DNA of 64,000 nt from TMP-86 sp031394735. Its GTDB lineage: Bacteria; Pseudomonadota; Gammaproteobacteria; Steroidobacterales; Steroidobacteraceae. Each line of letters opens with the position of its first letter. Position 1 is the first letter of the stretch. Under the pieces are notes generated by a model, which worked only from the letters and a program-made list of their open reading frames with translations, did not search any database and had not been told where the DNA came from. The DNA is taken from contig JANMXI010000050.1 in NCBI GenBank assembly GCA_031394735.1, positions 41,963-105,962 on the forward strand, written 5' to 3'. A program made the position numbers and the translations under genes. Below are positions 46,199-55,841 of the stretch, one piece after another.

Positions 46199-47325
46199 CT
46201 TGCGGGGCTCCTGGGGATGCGCGTGTAGCGGCCCCCATGGGCGCTTCTCACGTGACCTTCGAGTTCGAGAATCAGAATCATCGAGGACACCTCCTCTGGC
46301 TTGAAGCCCGTGCGCAGCACCAGGACGTCCAGATCCGATGGCTCGAAACCGAGCGCATCTAACAAGATTTCGTGGGCCTTGTCCATCGCCGGTTTAGTGC
46401 CGGAGGCGCCGGCGGGCACGTTTTGTGCGTCGATTTCGCCACTGAACAAAGACGAAAAGTTCAATTCGCTCAATATGTCAGCTGCGTTTTCCACAAGCTT
46501 CGCGCCCTGTCGGATGAGCTCATGACAACCGCGTGTCAGCGGGTTGTGGATGGAGCCGGGAAGTGCGAAGACTTCGCGTCCAGCCTCGCCCGCCAAGCGG
46601 GCGGTGATGAGCGAGCCGCTGCGACGCGCCGCTTCGATGACCAGGGTGCCCAGACTCAAGGCAGCGATGATGCGATTGCGTTGCGGAAAGTTGGCCGCGA
46701 GACCCGGCGTCTGCAACGCAAACTCGGTGACCAGCGCGCCTTGCTGTTCGATCTCGGCGGCGAGCCGGCCGTGCATGCGCGGGTAGAGGATGTCGATGCC
46801 GGTGCCGAGCACGGCGATGGTGGGCCCCGGTGCCGCCAGCGCACCGCGATGCGCGGCCGCATCGATGCCCTCGGCCAGGCCGCTGGTGATGGTCAACCCT
46901 TGAATCGACAACGCCTGCGCGAAGGCAAAGGCGTTGTCACGGCCCGCACCGCTCGGGTTGCGGCTGCCGACGATGGCGAGTTGCGGGTCCGACAGTCGCG
47001 CCACGCTGCCTGCGACATACAGCGCGAACGGGCCGCCGTTCAACTCCCGCAACAACGGTGGGAACTCCGGCGCCTCAAAGGTCAGGAGGTGGTGGTTGTC
47101 GGCACCGAGCCAGCGCGCTTCGGCCGGCGTGAGGTGGCCTTGTTCGCCGGCGAGGTAAACTCGCGTGGATTCATTCAGGCCGGCGTGTGCTTGCCGGGAG
47201 GGTGACGCACGCAACAAGGCGGCGGCGCCACCGGCCCGTTGCAACGCCTGCTCCAGCACCGTTGTGTTGAGTCCGGGTGCGCGCGTGAACACCACCCAGG
47301 CTTCGAGATCGTCCGTGATCTGCAT
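46195..47325 (-). CDS. dprA: DNA-processing protein A
   Basis: 376 residues from the ATG at 47325. The Rossmann-like core shows VGSRNPSGAGR, SGLAEGIDAAAHRGAL, TIAVLGTGIDILYP and RNRIIAALS, as in DprA. A C-terminal winged-helix region (residues ~310-370) is present. It loads RecA onto incoming single-stranded DNA in transformation. The longer frame from 47355 is not supported. Confidence 0.95.
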   Translation of the reverse strand: MQITDDLEAWVVFTRAPGLNTTVLEQALQRAGGAAALLRASPSRQAHAGLNESTRVYLAGEQGHLTPAEARWLGADNHHLLTFEAPEFPPLLRELNGGPFALYVAGSVARLSDPQLAIVGSRNPSGAGRDNAFAFAQALSIQGLTITSGLAEGIDAAAHRGALAAPGPTIAVLGTGIDILYPRMHGRLAAEIEQQGALVTEFALQTPGLAANFPQRNRIIAALSLGTLVIEAARRSGSLITARLAGEAGREVFALPGSIHNPLTRGCHELIRQGAKLVENAADILSELNFSSLFSGEIDAQNVPAGASGTKPAMDKAHEILLDALGFEPSDLDVLVLRTGFKPEEVSSMILILELEGHVRSAHGGRYTRIPRSPAR

Positions 47326-47352
47326 GCCCGCGAGTATGCAGGCTCCCAACAA

Positions 47353-47380
47353 CAAACGCCGGCGTTGAAGCCGGCGTTTG
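47353..47380 (-). terminator. Hairpin terminator after the LysM gene
   Basis: An 11-bp perfect stem (CAAACGCCGGC with GCCGGCGTTTG, 6-base loop) is followed on the minus strand by TTGTTGTTGGG. It lies 27 bases past the LysM stop and should end that transcript before dprA. The U-tract is modest. Confidence 0.7.
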
Positions 47381-47406
47381 CAGCAGAAATGCGAATAGCG
47401 GAAGTC

Positions 47407-48627
47407 CTACGGGTTCTCGATCTTGTCGAGCACGTGGATGGTGCCCTTGGCTTCCATGACCAGACCGTAGCTGATGCGGTCGAAGGTCTTGAATACCATG
47501 AAGGTACCGGTGCGTTCATCCGGCAACAACACCTTCTTGGCAAACAGGCGGGAGTTGTGTGCAAGCGCTGATTTCTCGCGGTCCGGCACTGATTCGCCGG
47601 CCTGGAAAATCGCCAAGACATTGCCCGGCACGAGCCCGTGGCGCGCGCCGCGGTTGACCACCACTACCTGGTACTGGCCGATCATCTCCACGCCGTCGTG
47701 CACGGAGATGATCCGTCCGTCGACCTTGACCTTGGGTGCGCTCGGCACGAAATCCAGCGGCACGTCGATGCTGCCCGAATACAGTTTGTCGCCCGCGATG
47801 GTCTCGCGGCCCGACTCGGTCAGCAGCAGCGTGGTGGGATCCCCGGCGCGAGTCACCTTGCCGGCGGCGGTGAAGATGCCGTCGTAGCCGATGACATCGC
47901 CACCGTCCGGGTCGCGCAGCTTGTCGCCGACGCGAACGATGTTGTAGTGCGCTCCCACCTCGGCCGGCGAGCGGAAGCCGCGCGCGTAGAGGGTGTTGCC
48001 TTCCGCCATGACGACGTGGTGGTCGCGAGCGGCCAGCACATACGGTGCCTTCTTGATGTCCTCGGCGGACAGCACCGAGGGCTTGGACATGAAAGCGGCG
48101 ACGATCTCGTAGGGAATGGAGCGGATCGCGTCCTCGAGCGGCTGACTGCGCACGCGCGGCTGAACTCGCGCGGCATCGCCGCGTTCAAGTTGAATATGCG
48201 GTTGGCCGTCGATGTAGACCAGGCGCAAGGTGTCGCCGGGATAGATGAGGTGCGGGTTCTTGACCTGGGGATTGACCTGCCAGATCTCCGGCCAGTACCA
48301 CGGGTCGCGCAAGAACACCTTGGCGATGCCCCAGAGTGTGTCGCCGCGCTTGACCACATAGGTATCGGGCGCGTTGGACGCGATGACCGGCCTTGCCCCA
48401 TCCGCGGTGGATTGCGTGGACGGCGTGCTTGGACCTGCGTCCACAGCCGCCTCCATGGCGGTGCGGTCGTCGCCGACCACGGTGCCTTCGACGGTGGTTT
48501 CCTGCTGCACCACCGGTACCGGCGCGGCGGTGTGCTCTTTCTTATGGAACGGATTCCAGGAAGATTCGCATCCCGTGCTCATCAGCATGCCTAAACTCAA
48601 TGGAATCAATACTTTAAGTTTGCTCAT
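47407..48627 (-). CDS. LysM-domain lipoprotein
   Basis: 406 residues from the ATG at 48627, with AGG eight bases before. The signal ends in a lipobox (LMSTGC). A LysM module lies at residues ~95-145 (YVVKRGDTLWGIAKVFLRDP, IYPGDTLRLVY), and the C-terminal part is a beta-rich domain of unknown role. A peptidoglycan-bound envelope lipoprotein is inferred. It is divergent from def. Confidence 0.85.
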   Translation of the reverse strand: MSKLKVLIPLSLGMLMSTGCESSWNPFHKKEHTAAPVPVVQQETTVEGTVVGDDRTAMEAAVDAGPSTPSTQSTADGARPVIASNAPDTYVVKRGDTLWGIAKVFLRDPWYWPEIWQVNPQVKNPHLIYPGDTLRLVYIDGQPHIQLERGDAARVQPRVRSQPLEDAIRSIPYEIVAAFMSKPSVLSAEDIKKAPYVLAARDHHVVMAEGNTLYARGFRSPAEVGAHYNIVRVGDKLRDPDGGDVIGYDGIFTAAGKVTRAGDPTTLLLTESGRETIAGDKLYSGSIDVPLDFVPSAPKVKVDGRIISVHDGVEMIGQYQVVVVNRGARHGLVPGNVLAIFQAGESVPDREKSALAHNSRLFAKKVLLPDERTGTFMVFKTFDRISYGLVMEAKGTIHVLDKIENP

Positions 48628-48702
48628 ATTCTGCCTGATAGTCTGCAGCTGCATTCGCTGTGCTCCCGAAGGTCCGCGGCTCAAGAAAGCCGAGGTTGGC
48701 TG

Positions 48703-48708
48703 TATACT
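48703..48708 (+). promoter_or_regulatory. -10-like element in the lysM/def gap
   Basis: TATACT lies in the 207-base divergent region. No good -35 box is spaced correctly on the plus strand, so the promoter of def is not settled. The rest of the gap shows no gene. Confidence 0.3.
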
Positions 48709-48834
48709 GTTTATCCGCCGCCCACTACCACGATGTAGTCCTTAGTCCTGCGCGCGGCTGGCATTAAGTTAAGCAGCGGCGGAACTTTAGCAACAATTGA
48801 CAGCCGAAAACACGAAATTGCTCTCATAACGACC

Positions 48835-49371
48835 ATGACCAAGCTCGCAATCCTCGAGTATCCCGACCCGCGCCTGCGCAACCAGGCCCTCCCTGTGCAG
48901 AACGTCGATGCTGCGGTGCGCAAGTTGATGGATGACATGCTCGAGACGATGTACGCCTCCAAGGGCGTCGGTTTGGCGGCCACCCAGGTCAATGTGGCGC
49001 TGCGGGTCATCGTCCTAGACGTCAGCGAAGCCAAGAACCAGCCCCTGTATTTTGCCAATCCGGGGATCATCAGCGCGGACGGGCGGACGCCGCGTGAAGA
49101 GGGTTGTCTGTCGGTGCCGGGCATCTATGAAAAGGTGCAGCGCGCCGAAAGCGTGCTGGTCCGGGCACTGGGCCGCGACGGCAAGCCGTTCGATCTGCAC
49201 GCGCAAGGGTTGCTCGGCGTGTGCATCCAGCATGAGATCGACCACCTCGATGGCAAGTTGTTCGTCGACTATTTGTCAGAACTCAAGCGCCAGTTGATCC
49301 GCCGGCGCCTACAAAAAGAACGCAAGCTACGGCTCCCGAACGAGCAGCGCGCGCCGCTTTCGGCCACTTAA
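48835..49371 (+). CDS. def: Peptide deformylase
   Basis: 178 residues. The three family motifs are visible: GVGLAATQVN, EEGCLSVPG and the zinc-binding HEIDHLDG. It removes formyl groups from new proteins. fmt follows, so formylation and deformylation genes are adjacent. Confidence 0.97.
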   Translation: MTKLAILEYPDPRLRNQALPVQNVDAAVRKLMDDMLETMYASKGVGLAATQVNVALRVIVLDVSEAKNQPLYFANPGIISADGRTPREEGCLSVPGIYEKVQRAESVLVRALGRDGKPFDLHAQGLLGVCIQHEIDHLDGKLFVDYLSELKRQLIRRRLQKERKLRLPNEQRAPLSAT

Positions 49372-49383
49372 GGGGCGGGTCCA

Positions 49384-50334
49384 TTGTCGATGATCACCCT
49401 GAATCTCGCGTTTGCGGGAACGCCCGAATTTGCCGTGCCGGCGCTGAATGCACTGGCGCAGTCCGGACACCGGCTGGCCGGCGTGTTCACGCAACCGGAT
49501 CGCAAAGCCGGCCGCGGTCAAGGGCTTAGGGCCAGCCCAGTCAAGGTGCGCGCGCTGGAGCTCGGATTGACCGTGCATCAGCCGCAAGATTTTCGTGAGC
49601 GCGAGTCGCAGGCGCTGCTGGCGGACCTTCGGCTCGACGCGCTCATCGTGGTTGCGTATGGACTGATTCTGCCACTGGCGGTGTTGAACTTGCCGCGGCT
49701 CGGCTGTTTCAATATTCACGCCTCCTTGCTGCCGCGCTGGCGCGGCGCGGCGCCGATCCACCGCGCCATTCTGTCCGGCGATGCCGTCACCGGCATCACC
49801 ATCATGCGTCTGGAGCCTGGATTGGATACCGGACCCATGCTCAGTCAAACCCGCCTCGACATCGCAGCCGACGACACCAGCGCTTCGCTGCATGACAAGC
49901 TCGCGCCGTTGGGCGCCTCGCTGCTCTGCGAGACGCTTGCGGCCCTGGCTGCGGGCACGGCCCGTGAAACACCGCAACCCGAGGCCGGCGTGACATACGC
50001 GGCGAAGATCGGCAAGTGCGAGGCGGAAATCAATTGGGCAGAACCCGCGGCCGCCATCGAACGGCGCGTGCGTGCCTTCAATCCCTGGCCCGTGGCGCAG
50101 ACCATCTGGAAGGCGCAACAACTGCGCATCTGGCAGGCGGGCCGAACGGCCGCCTCCGATGCTAGCGGCGACCCAGGCCGGGTCCTGCGGCAGAGTGAGG
50201 CCGGCATCGATGTCGCCTGTGGTACGGACGCGCTGCGCATCACGACGCTGCAACTTCCTGGGCGCAGCCGGTGCAGCGCCGCGGAATTTTTAAAATCGCA
50301 GTCGCTGCTCGGGCAGAAGTTAGGCGCGGCGTGA
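49384..50334 (+). CDS. fmt: Methionyl-tRNA formyltransferase
   Basis: 316 residues. FAGTPEFAVPAL is near the N-terminus, the catalytic N-H-D set lies in FNIHASLLPRWRGAAPI, and a C-terminal OB-like domain ends the protein. A TTG at 49384 has AGGGG eight bases before it; the ATG at 49390 is fourteen bases from it, so TTG is preferred. It formylates initiator tRNA. It overlaps rsmB by GTGA. Confidence 0.95.
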   Translation: MSMITLNLAFAGTPEFAVPALNALAQSGHRLAGVFTQPDRKAGRGQGLRASPVKVRALELGLTVHQPQDFRERESQALLADLRLDALIVVAYGLILPLAVLNLPRLGCFNIHASLLPRWRGAAPIHRAILSGDAVTGITIMRLEPGLDTGPMLSQTRLDIAADDTSASLHDKLAPLGASLLCETLAALAAGTARETPQPEAGVTYAAKIGKCEAEINWAEPAAAIERRVRAFNPWPVAQTIWKAQQLRIWQAGRTAASDASGDPGRVLRQSEAGIDVACGTDALRITTLQLPGRSRCSAAEFLKSQSLLGQKLGAA

Positions 50335-51656
50335 GTCGCGCCACGTTAAGCGCGCGAACGCTGGCCGCGAAGACCGTGCTGGGCGTGATCGAGGAAGACC
50401 TGTCGCTCGATGCCAGCCTGGAGCGGGTGCTGGCCAAGGCGCCGGCGGCGCTGCGTCCCACCGTGCGTTCCTTGAGTTACGGCGCGATTCGCGGCTTTTT
50501 TCGCTATGAAGCGGTGTTGTCGCGACTGCTGTCGCAGCCGGTCGAATCCATCGGCGGTGCGCCGCAGGTCATTCTCTCGGTCGCGTTGTTCGAACTCGAA
50601 GACGCGCGCTCGCCCGACTATGCGGTGGTCGATGCGGCGGTGACGTCAGCACGCGTACTTTCTCTCAACAAATTGACCGGCCTCATCAACGCCGTCTTGC
50701 GCCGGTACCTGCGCGAGCGCGAGAAGCTGGATGTGGACCTGGCGCGCAACCCCATCGTGCGCCACGCCTTTCCGGATTGGATGGCGCAGCGGCTGCGCAC
50801 CGACTGGCCGATCCGCTGGACGCAGATTCTGGCCGCCTGCGACCGGCAGGCGCCGTTGTGGCTGCGGGTCAATCCGCTGCGCACCACCGATGCCGAGTAC
50901 CTGGAACAATTGCGCGCCGTGGGCAAGGAAGCACAGGCGGCGCCGGGCGTCGCCCATGCCATCGTGCTCGACACGCCCTGCGATGTTGAGGAGCTGCCGG
51001 GATTCGCGCAGGGGCTGGTCTCGGTTCAGGATCTGGCCGCCCAATGCGTGACTTTTCCGCTGGCCCTGGCGCCGGGTCAGCGCGTGCTCGATGCGTGCGC
51101 TGCACCCGGTGGCAAGACCGCACTGATGGCCGAGCGGCAGCCGGCGCTGAAATCGCTGCTCGCCGTCGACATCGATGCGGCGCGCCTGCAGCGCATCGAA
51201 CAGACGCTGGCGCGCACCGGGAGCCGGGCGCGGGTGGTGCAGGGCGATGCCGCGCAGCCGGCCCAATGGTGGGACGGCGAGCCGTTCGACCGGATCCTGC
51301 TCGATGCGCCGTGTTCTGCGCTGGGCGTGATCCGCCGCCACCCGGACATCCGATTGCGCCGACGCCCATTCGACATCGAAAAATTTGCCAAGACGCAGGC
51401 GACCTTGCTGCGTGCGGCCTGGAGCATGCTGGCGCCCGGCGGCCGGCTGGTGTATTCCACCTGCACGGTGACCCGGCGCGAAAATCATGATGTCATCGCA
51501 GTGTTTCTGGGCGATACGACCGACGCCACGCTGATTCCGCCGCGAGAGTGGGAAGGCTGGCCGGAGATGGGTGAGACCGATGGATTCGGGGTGCAGATCG
51601 TTCCGGGGGAGGCGGGCGCGGACGGCTTCTATTATGCTGCCCTGAGCAAGCAATGA
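50331..51656 (+). CDS. rsmB: 16S rRNA (cytosine967-C5)-methyltransferase
   Basis: 441 residues from a GTG at 50331. An N-terminal NusB-like domain (ARTLAAKTVLGVIEE) precedes the SAM methyltransferase (LDACAAPGGKTALMAER, LLDAPCSALGVIRRHPDI with the catalytic cysteine, YSTCTVTRREN). It methylates C967 of 16S rRNA. It overlaps the DUF4390 start by ATGA. Confidence 0.94.
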   Translation: MSRATLSARTLAAKTVLGVIEEDLSLDASLERVLAKAPAALRPTVRSLSYGAIRGFFRYEAVLSRLLSQPVESIGGAPQVILSVALFELEDARSPDYAVVDAAVTSARVLSLNKLTGLINAVLRRYLREREKLDVDLARNPIVRHAFPDWMAQRLRTDWPIRWTQILAACDRQAPLWLRVNPLRTTDAEYLEQLRAVGKEAQAAPGVAHAIVLDTPCDVEELPGFAQGLVSVQDLAAQCVTFPLALAPGQRVLDACAAPGGKTALMAERQPALKSLLAVDIDAARLQRIEQTLARTGSRARVVQGDAAQPAQWWDGEPFDRILLDAPCSALGVIRRHPDIRLRRRPFDIEKFAKTQATLLRAAWSMLAPGGRLVYSTCTVTRRENHDVIAVFLGDTTDATLIPPREWEGWPEMGETDGFGVQIVPGEAGADGFYYAALSKQ

Positions 51657-52231
51657 ACGCCAAGCACCTTAAGTCCCGATCCGTGTTCGCCGCCGCCGTT
51701 CTGGCGCTGCTGAGTACCTTTGCGCTGGCCGATGGGCTGGATGGCCGCTGTGAAGTACGCTCCGCCGATCTCGCCCTCGAAGAGGGCGTGTATCACCTCA
51801 ACGCCAAGCTCGAGCTGCCCATTGCCCCGGCGGTGAAGCAAGGACTGGCCGACGGCGTGCCACTGTCCTTGCAGGTTGAACTGCTGATCGAGCGCGAGCG
51901 GCGCCTGTTGCCCAATGCCAATGTGGCCGAACTGACCCAGCGCTATCTCCTGCAATACAACGCGGTGAGCGCGCGCTACGTGCTGCGCAACGTCAACAGC
52001 GGCGAACAAGAGTCCTTCGCCACCGTGGAAGATGCGCTGACGCGCATGTCCAATGTACGCAACGTGCCGGTGCTGGACAAAAGCTTCATCGAAACCGGAC
52101 CGCACTACGAGGCCAATGTGCGCATCAAACTGGATTACGGCGCGGTCCCCATGACCGTGCGCATCCTGATGTTCTGGGTCAATGACTGGCACCGCGAAAG
52201 CGAGTGGTACACGTGGACGCTGCAGAACTAG
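51653..52231 (+). CDS. DUF4390 family protein
   Basis: 192 residues with a signal peptide (ending near FALA) and a beta-rich body (VYHLNAKLELPIAPAVKQGL; GVPLSLQVELLIERER; LRNVNSGEQESFATVEDAL). This is the DUF4390 pattern. It is periplasmic and of unknown function, but is regularly found between rsmB and a NtrY-like kinase, as here. Confidence 0.88.
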   Translation: MNAKHLKSRSVFAAAVLALLSTFALADGLDGRCEVRSADLALEEGVYHLNAKLELPIAPAVKQGLADGVPLSLQVELLIERERRLLPNANVAELTQRYLLQYNAVSARYVLRNVNSGEQESFATVEDALTRMSNVRNVPVLDKSFIETGPHYEANVRIKLDYGAVPMTVRILMFWVNDWHRESEWYTWTLQN

Positions 52232-54462
52232 GCCGTCAGGCCGGAATAGGGATTCGCAAGCACGGCTCCACCGCCCTGGCAGTTTCCGCGATCGCGCTGT
52301 GGCTGGCAGCCCTGCTGCTGCTGGCCAAGGCCGCACAGAACTCCGCCGACTTCGACAAATGGCTGCCGTGGATCCTGCTCATCAACATCACCGGGCTCAT
52401 CACCCTGTTCGTGTTGCTGGCGGGCAAGCTGTTCCGGCTGGTGCGCGAATACCGGCGCAACGTCGCCGGCTCGCGCCTCACCGCGCGCACCGTGGCGGTG
52501 TTCAGCGTGCTCGCCGTCGGTCCCATCCTGGTGGTGTACTACTTCGCACTGCAGTTTCTGAACCGCGGCATCGATAGCTGGTTCGAACTCGAAGTCAGCC
52601 AGGGCCTGAGCGACACGCGCGAATTGTCACGCGCTGCGCTGGATCTGCGGGTGCGCGAGTTCCTGCAGCGGACGCAAGGAGTGGCGCGCGAACTCTCCAG
52701 CCTGCCGGACTTCGACCTCATCGGCACGCTGGACCGCGAGCGCCGTGCCACCGGCGCGCTGGAATTCTCCGTGATCGGTTCGCAGACGCGGATCCTGGCC
52801 ACGAGTTCGGACCGGCCGCTGAACGTGATTCCGCTGCCGGCGCCGGAAGAAATGATCGGCCAGGTGCGGCGTGGACGGCCCTATGTCAGCCTCGATACCG
52901 ACGCCGGTGGCGGTTACGTGATCCGCGCCGCCGCGCTGCTCGATGCCGAGGGCAACCCGGGATCGCGTGTGCTCATCGCCCTGTATCCGGTGCCGCAGCA
53001 GCTCAGTCAACTCGCCGACACCGTGCAGCGTTCCTACATTCAATATGCCAATCTCGTGCAGCTGCGCCAGCCGCTCAAGTCCACTCTGGCGCTCATTCTC
53101 ACCTTCGTCGTGCTCATCTCATTGCTGGCGGCGGTGTATGGCGCCTTCTTCACGGCGCAGCGGCTGGTCAAACCCGTGCAGGATCTCATCGCCGGCACCC
53201 GTGCCGTGGCGAAAGGCGACTTCGACATGCGCCTGCCGCTGACCTCCCGCGATGAACTCGGGCATCTGGTGATTTCCTTCAACGACATGACCAAGCGGCT
53301 GGCGCGCGCGCGCGAGGAAACCCGCCGTAGTCAGCAGGCCGTCGAGGCCGAGCGGGGGAGTCTCGCCGTCATTCTGGCGCGCCTGTCCACCGGCGTGGTG
53401 TCGCTGCAGCCTGACCTTACCATCCGCACTGCCAATCAGGCCGCCAGCGCCATTTTGGGCGTGGATCTGGAAGCGGCCGTGGGCAAACATCTGGACGGCG
53501 CCATCGGCGACGGCGCGCTGTTCACCCAATTCCTGTCCACCATCAACGACCGGCTCAAGGAGGGGGAACTGGATTGGCGCGAGCAGATCGAGCTGCTGTC
53601 CGAATCCGGCAAGCGCGTGTTGATGTGCGCCTGTACGACCCTGCCCAGCGAAACCGGCGGTGCGCCCGGCGTGGTGCTGGTGTTCGATGACATCACCACG
53701 CTCCTGCAGGCACAACGCGATGCCGCCTGGGGCGAGGTGGCGCGGCGGCTGGCGCACGAGATCAAAAACCCGCTGACGCCGATTCAGCTCTCTGCCGAGC
53801 GCATGCGGCGCAAGTTCCTCGGCAGCATGAACGAGGCGGATGCGCAGATCCTGGAGCGCGCCACGCATACCATCGTTGCCCAGGTGGATGCCATGAAGCA
53901 GATGGTCAATGCCTTCAGCGAATATGCGCGCGCGCCTGACATGCATGTTTCGCGCTTTGATTTGAACCAACTCGTCACCGAAGTGGTCGACTTGTACAGG
54001 GTGCAGGCGAGTGCCGCCGAACTCCGGCTGAATCTGGATTCGCACTTGCCCGAGGTTGCCGCAGATCGCGTGCGCATCCGCCAGATCCTCAACAACCTCC
54101 TGACCAATTCGCTCGAAGCGCTGGAGGGCAAAGTAGGTGCACGTATTGATATCCAGACGCATGTCGCGGAGGATTCGGGTCAATTGCAGGTCGCTATCGT
54201 CGTGGCCGACAACGGTCCTGGCTTTCAGCGCGACCTGATCGGCACGGTATTCGACCCCTATGTCACCAGCAAGCCTAAGGGGACCGGACTCGGGCTGGCC
54301 ATCGTCAAGAAGATCGTCGAGGAGCATGGTGGTCGGATCGAGGCAGACAATCCGCGTACGGGGGGAGCCCGGGTACGCATCTTATTGCCGCTGGGCGAGA
54401 GTTCCCGCGGCAAGTCCGCGCGCGACATACGCAAGGTCGAATTGAGGAGAGAACGAGCATGA
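52204..54462 (+). CDS. NtrY-like sensor histidine kinase
   Basis: 752 residues. Two N-terminal helices and a third before a periplasmic sensor, another helix near residue 300, HAMP (VKPVQDLIAGTRAVAKGDF), PAS (~residues 390-500), HisKA with LAHEIKNPLTPIQL, and HATPase with NNLLTNSLEA, VADNGPGF and TGLGLAIVKKI. The start may be GTG at 52204 or GTG at 52213. It lies within the end of the DUF4390 gene and overlaps the response regulator by ATGA. The stimulus is unknown. Confidence 0.9.
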   Translation: MVHVDAAELGRQAGIGIRKHGSTALAVSAIALWLAALLLLAKAAQNSADFDKWLPWILLINITGLITLFVLLAGKLFRLVREYRRNVAGSRLTARTVAVFSVLAVGPILVVYYFALQFLNRGIDSWFELEVSQGLSDTRELSRAALDLRVREFLQRTQGVARELSSLPDFDLIGTLDRERRATGALEFSVIGSQTRILATSSDRPLNVIPLPAPEEMIGQVRRGRPYVSLDTDAGGGYVIRAAALLDAEGNPGSRVLIALYPVPQQLSQLADTVQRSYIQYANLVQLRQPLKSTLALILTFVVLISLLAAVYGAFFTAQRLVKPVQDLIAGTRAVAKGDFDMRLPLTSRDELGHLVISFNDMTKRLARAREETRRSQQAVEAERGSLAVILARLSTGVVSLQPDLTIRTANQAASAILGVDLEAAVGKHLDGAIGDGALFTQFLSTINDRLKEGELDWREQIELLSESGKRVLMCACTTLPSETGGAPGVVLVFDDITTLLQAQRDAAWGEVARRLAHEIKNPLTPIQLSAERMRRKFLGSMNEADAQILERATHTIVAQVDAMKQMVNAFSEYARAPDMHVSRFDLNQLVTEVVDLYRVQASAAELRLNLDSHLPEVAADRVRIRQILNNLLTNSLEALEGKVGARIDIQTHVAEDSGQLQVAIVVADNGPGFQRDLIGTVFDPYVTSKPKGTGLGLAIVKKIVEEHGGRIEADNPRTGGARVRILLPLGESSRGKSARDIRKVELRRERA

Positions 54463-55820
54463 GCGCCGCAAGAATTCTGGTCGTGGACGATGAGTCGGAC
54501 ATCCGCGGTCTGTTGAAGGAAATCCTCTCCGAAGAAGGCTATGACGTCGAAGTGGCCGGCAACGGCGCACAGGCGCGAACCTCGCGCGCAGCGCGCACGC
54601 CCGACCTCGTGTTGCTGGACATCTGGATGCCCGACACCGACGGCATCACGCTGCTGCGGGAATGGTCGGCGCGCGATGTCGAGGAATGCCCGGTGGTGAT
54701 GATGTCCGGACACGGCACGGTGGAGACCGCCGTAGAAGCCACGCGTCTCGGCGCCTTCGACTTCGTCGAGAAGCCGCTGTCCCTTACCAAGCTGCTGCGC
54801 ACCGTGGAACGCGCGCTGGATTCCGGACGTCGCAAGCGCCTGTCGGGCCGCGCCCAGGGCACGCCGCTGATCGCACCGATCGGCAAGAGCAAAGTCACCA
54901 TCCTATTGCGCGAGCAGATCCAGCAGAGCGCACCGAGCAACTCCCCGGTCCTGCTGGTGGGCGAGCTCGGCTCCGGCCGTGAGGCCTATGCACGCTATCT
55001 GCATTCATTGAGTTCGCGTTCCCTCAAGCCGTTCATTTCTCTCATTCCGGCCAGCCTCGCCAGCGATCCGGCGGCGACGCTGTTCGGCAGTGAACGCGAC
55101 GGCAAGGTCGAAGTGGGTCTGCTGGAACAAGCGCTCGGCGGTTCGGTGTACATCAACACGCTCGAAGATCTGAACCCCGAGGCGCAGCGGCTCATCGTCG
55201 GCGCCATCGAACAGAATGGCTTTACCCGCATCGGCGGACGTCAGCGCGTGGCGCTGAATGTGCGCTGGATCGCCTCCGCACATCCCGGCTTCGATCAACA
55301 GAGCGGACCGCAGGCACTGCGTCGCGACCTCATCGCGCATTTGAACGTCATCACGTTGCGCGTGCCGCCGCTGCGCGAATTCGCCGAAGATGTGCCTGAC
55401 CTGCTGCGCTACTACGTCGACCGGCTGGTCGATGATCAGCATCTGCCGCTGCGCCGTTTCAGTGTGGCCGCGCAGAACCGGCTGCGCAATTATCCCTGGC
55501 CGGGCAATGTCGGCGAACTCAAGAGCCTGGTGCAGCGCGTGTTGATCCTCGGCGCGGACGAGGAAATCCGCCTCGAGGAAATCGAACGCGAACTGGCGGT
55601 GCAGGCGCCGGCAGACGAGCCGCTGGTCAAGCAGGACCTGCTGTCGCTGCCATTGCGTGAAGCGCGCGAACACTTCGAGCGCGCCTATCTGCAACAGCAG
55701 TTGCAGCTCTGCAATGGCAAGGTTGGACAACTTGCCAAACGCGTCGGCATGGAGCGCACCCATTTGTACCGCAAGCTGCGCGCACTGGGCGTGGATTTCA
55801 AACAACTGGGCGATGACTGA
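54459..55820 (+). CDS. NtrX-like response regulator with degenerate AAA+ domain
   Basis: 453 residues. The receiver carries phospho-acceptor D54 in LLDIWMP. The AAA+ domain is altered: Walker A GELGSGRE (168-175; K replaced by R), Walker B GGSVYINTLEDL (227-238; DE replaced by NT), and no GAFTGA loop after LFG. The C-terminal Fis-type HTH (KVGQLAKRVGMERTHLYRKL) is intact. It probably binds DNA without activating sigma-54 by ATP hydrolysis. It partners the upstream kinase. Confidence 0.9.
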   Translation: MSAARILVVDDESDIRGLLKEILSEEGYDVEVAGNGAQARTSRAARTPDLVLLDIWMPDTDGITLLREWSARDVEECPVVMMSGHGTVETAVEATRLGAFDFVEKPLSLTKLLRTVERALDSGRRKRLSGRAQGTPLIAPIGKSKVTILLREQIQQSAPSNSPVLLVGELGSGREAYARYLHSLSSRSLKPFISLIPASLASDPAATLFGSERDGKVEVGLLEQALGGSVYINTLEDLNPEAQRLIVGAIEQNGFTRIGGRQRVALNVRWIASAHPGFDQQSGPQALRRDLIAHLNVITLRVPPLREFAEDVPDLLRYYVDRLVDDQHLPLRRFSVAAQNRLRNYPWPGNVGELKSLVQRVLILGADEEIRLEEIERELAVQAPADEPLVKQDLLSLPLREAREHFERAYLQQQLQLCNGKVGQLAKRVGMERTHLYRKLRALGVDFKQLGDD

Positions 55821-55841
55821 CACCGCATTGCGCGGCGCTCG

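Noticed and set aside
48690..48720. LexA-like box CTGTATACTGTTTATC near lysM/def
   Set aside because: The right half does not fit the ACAG end of the LexA consensus.
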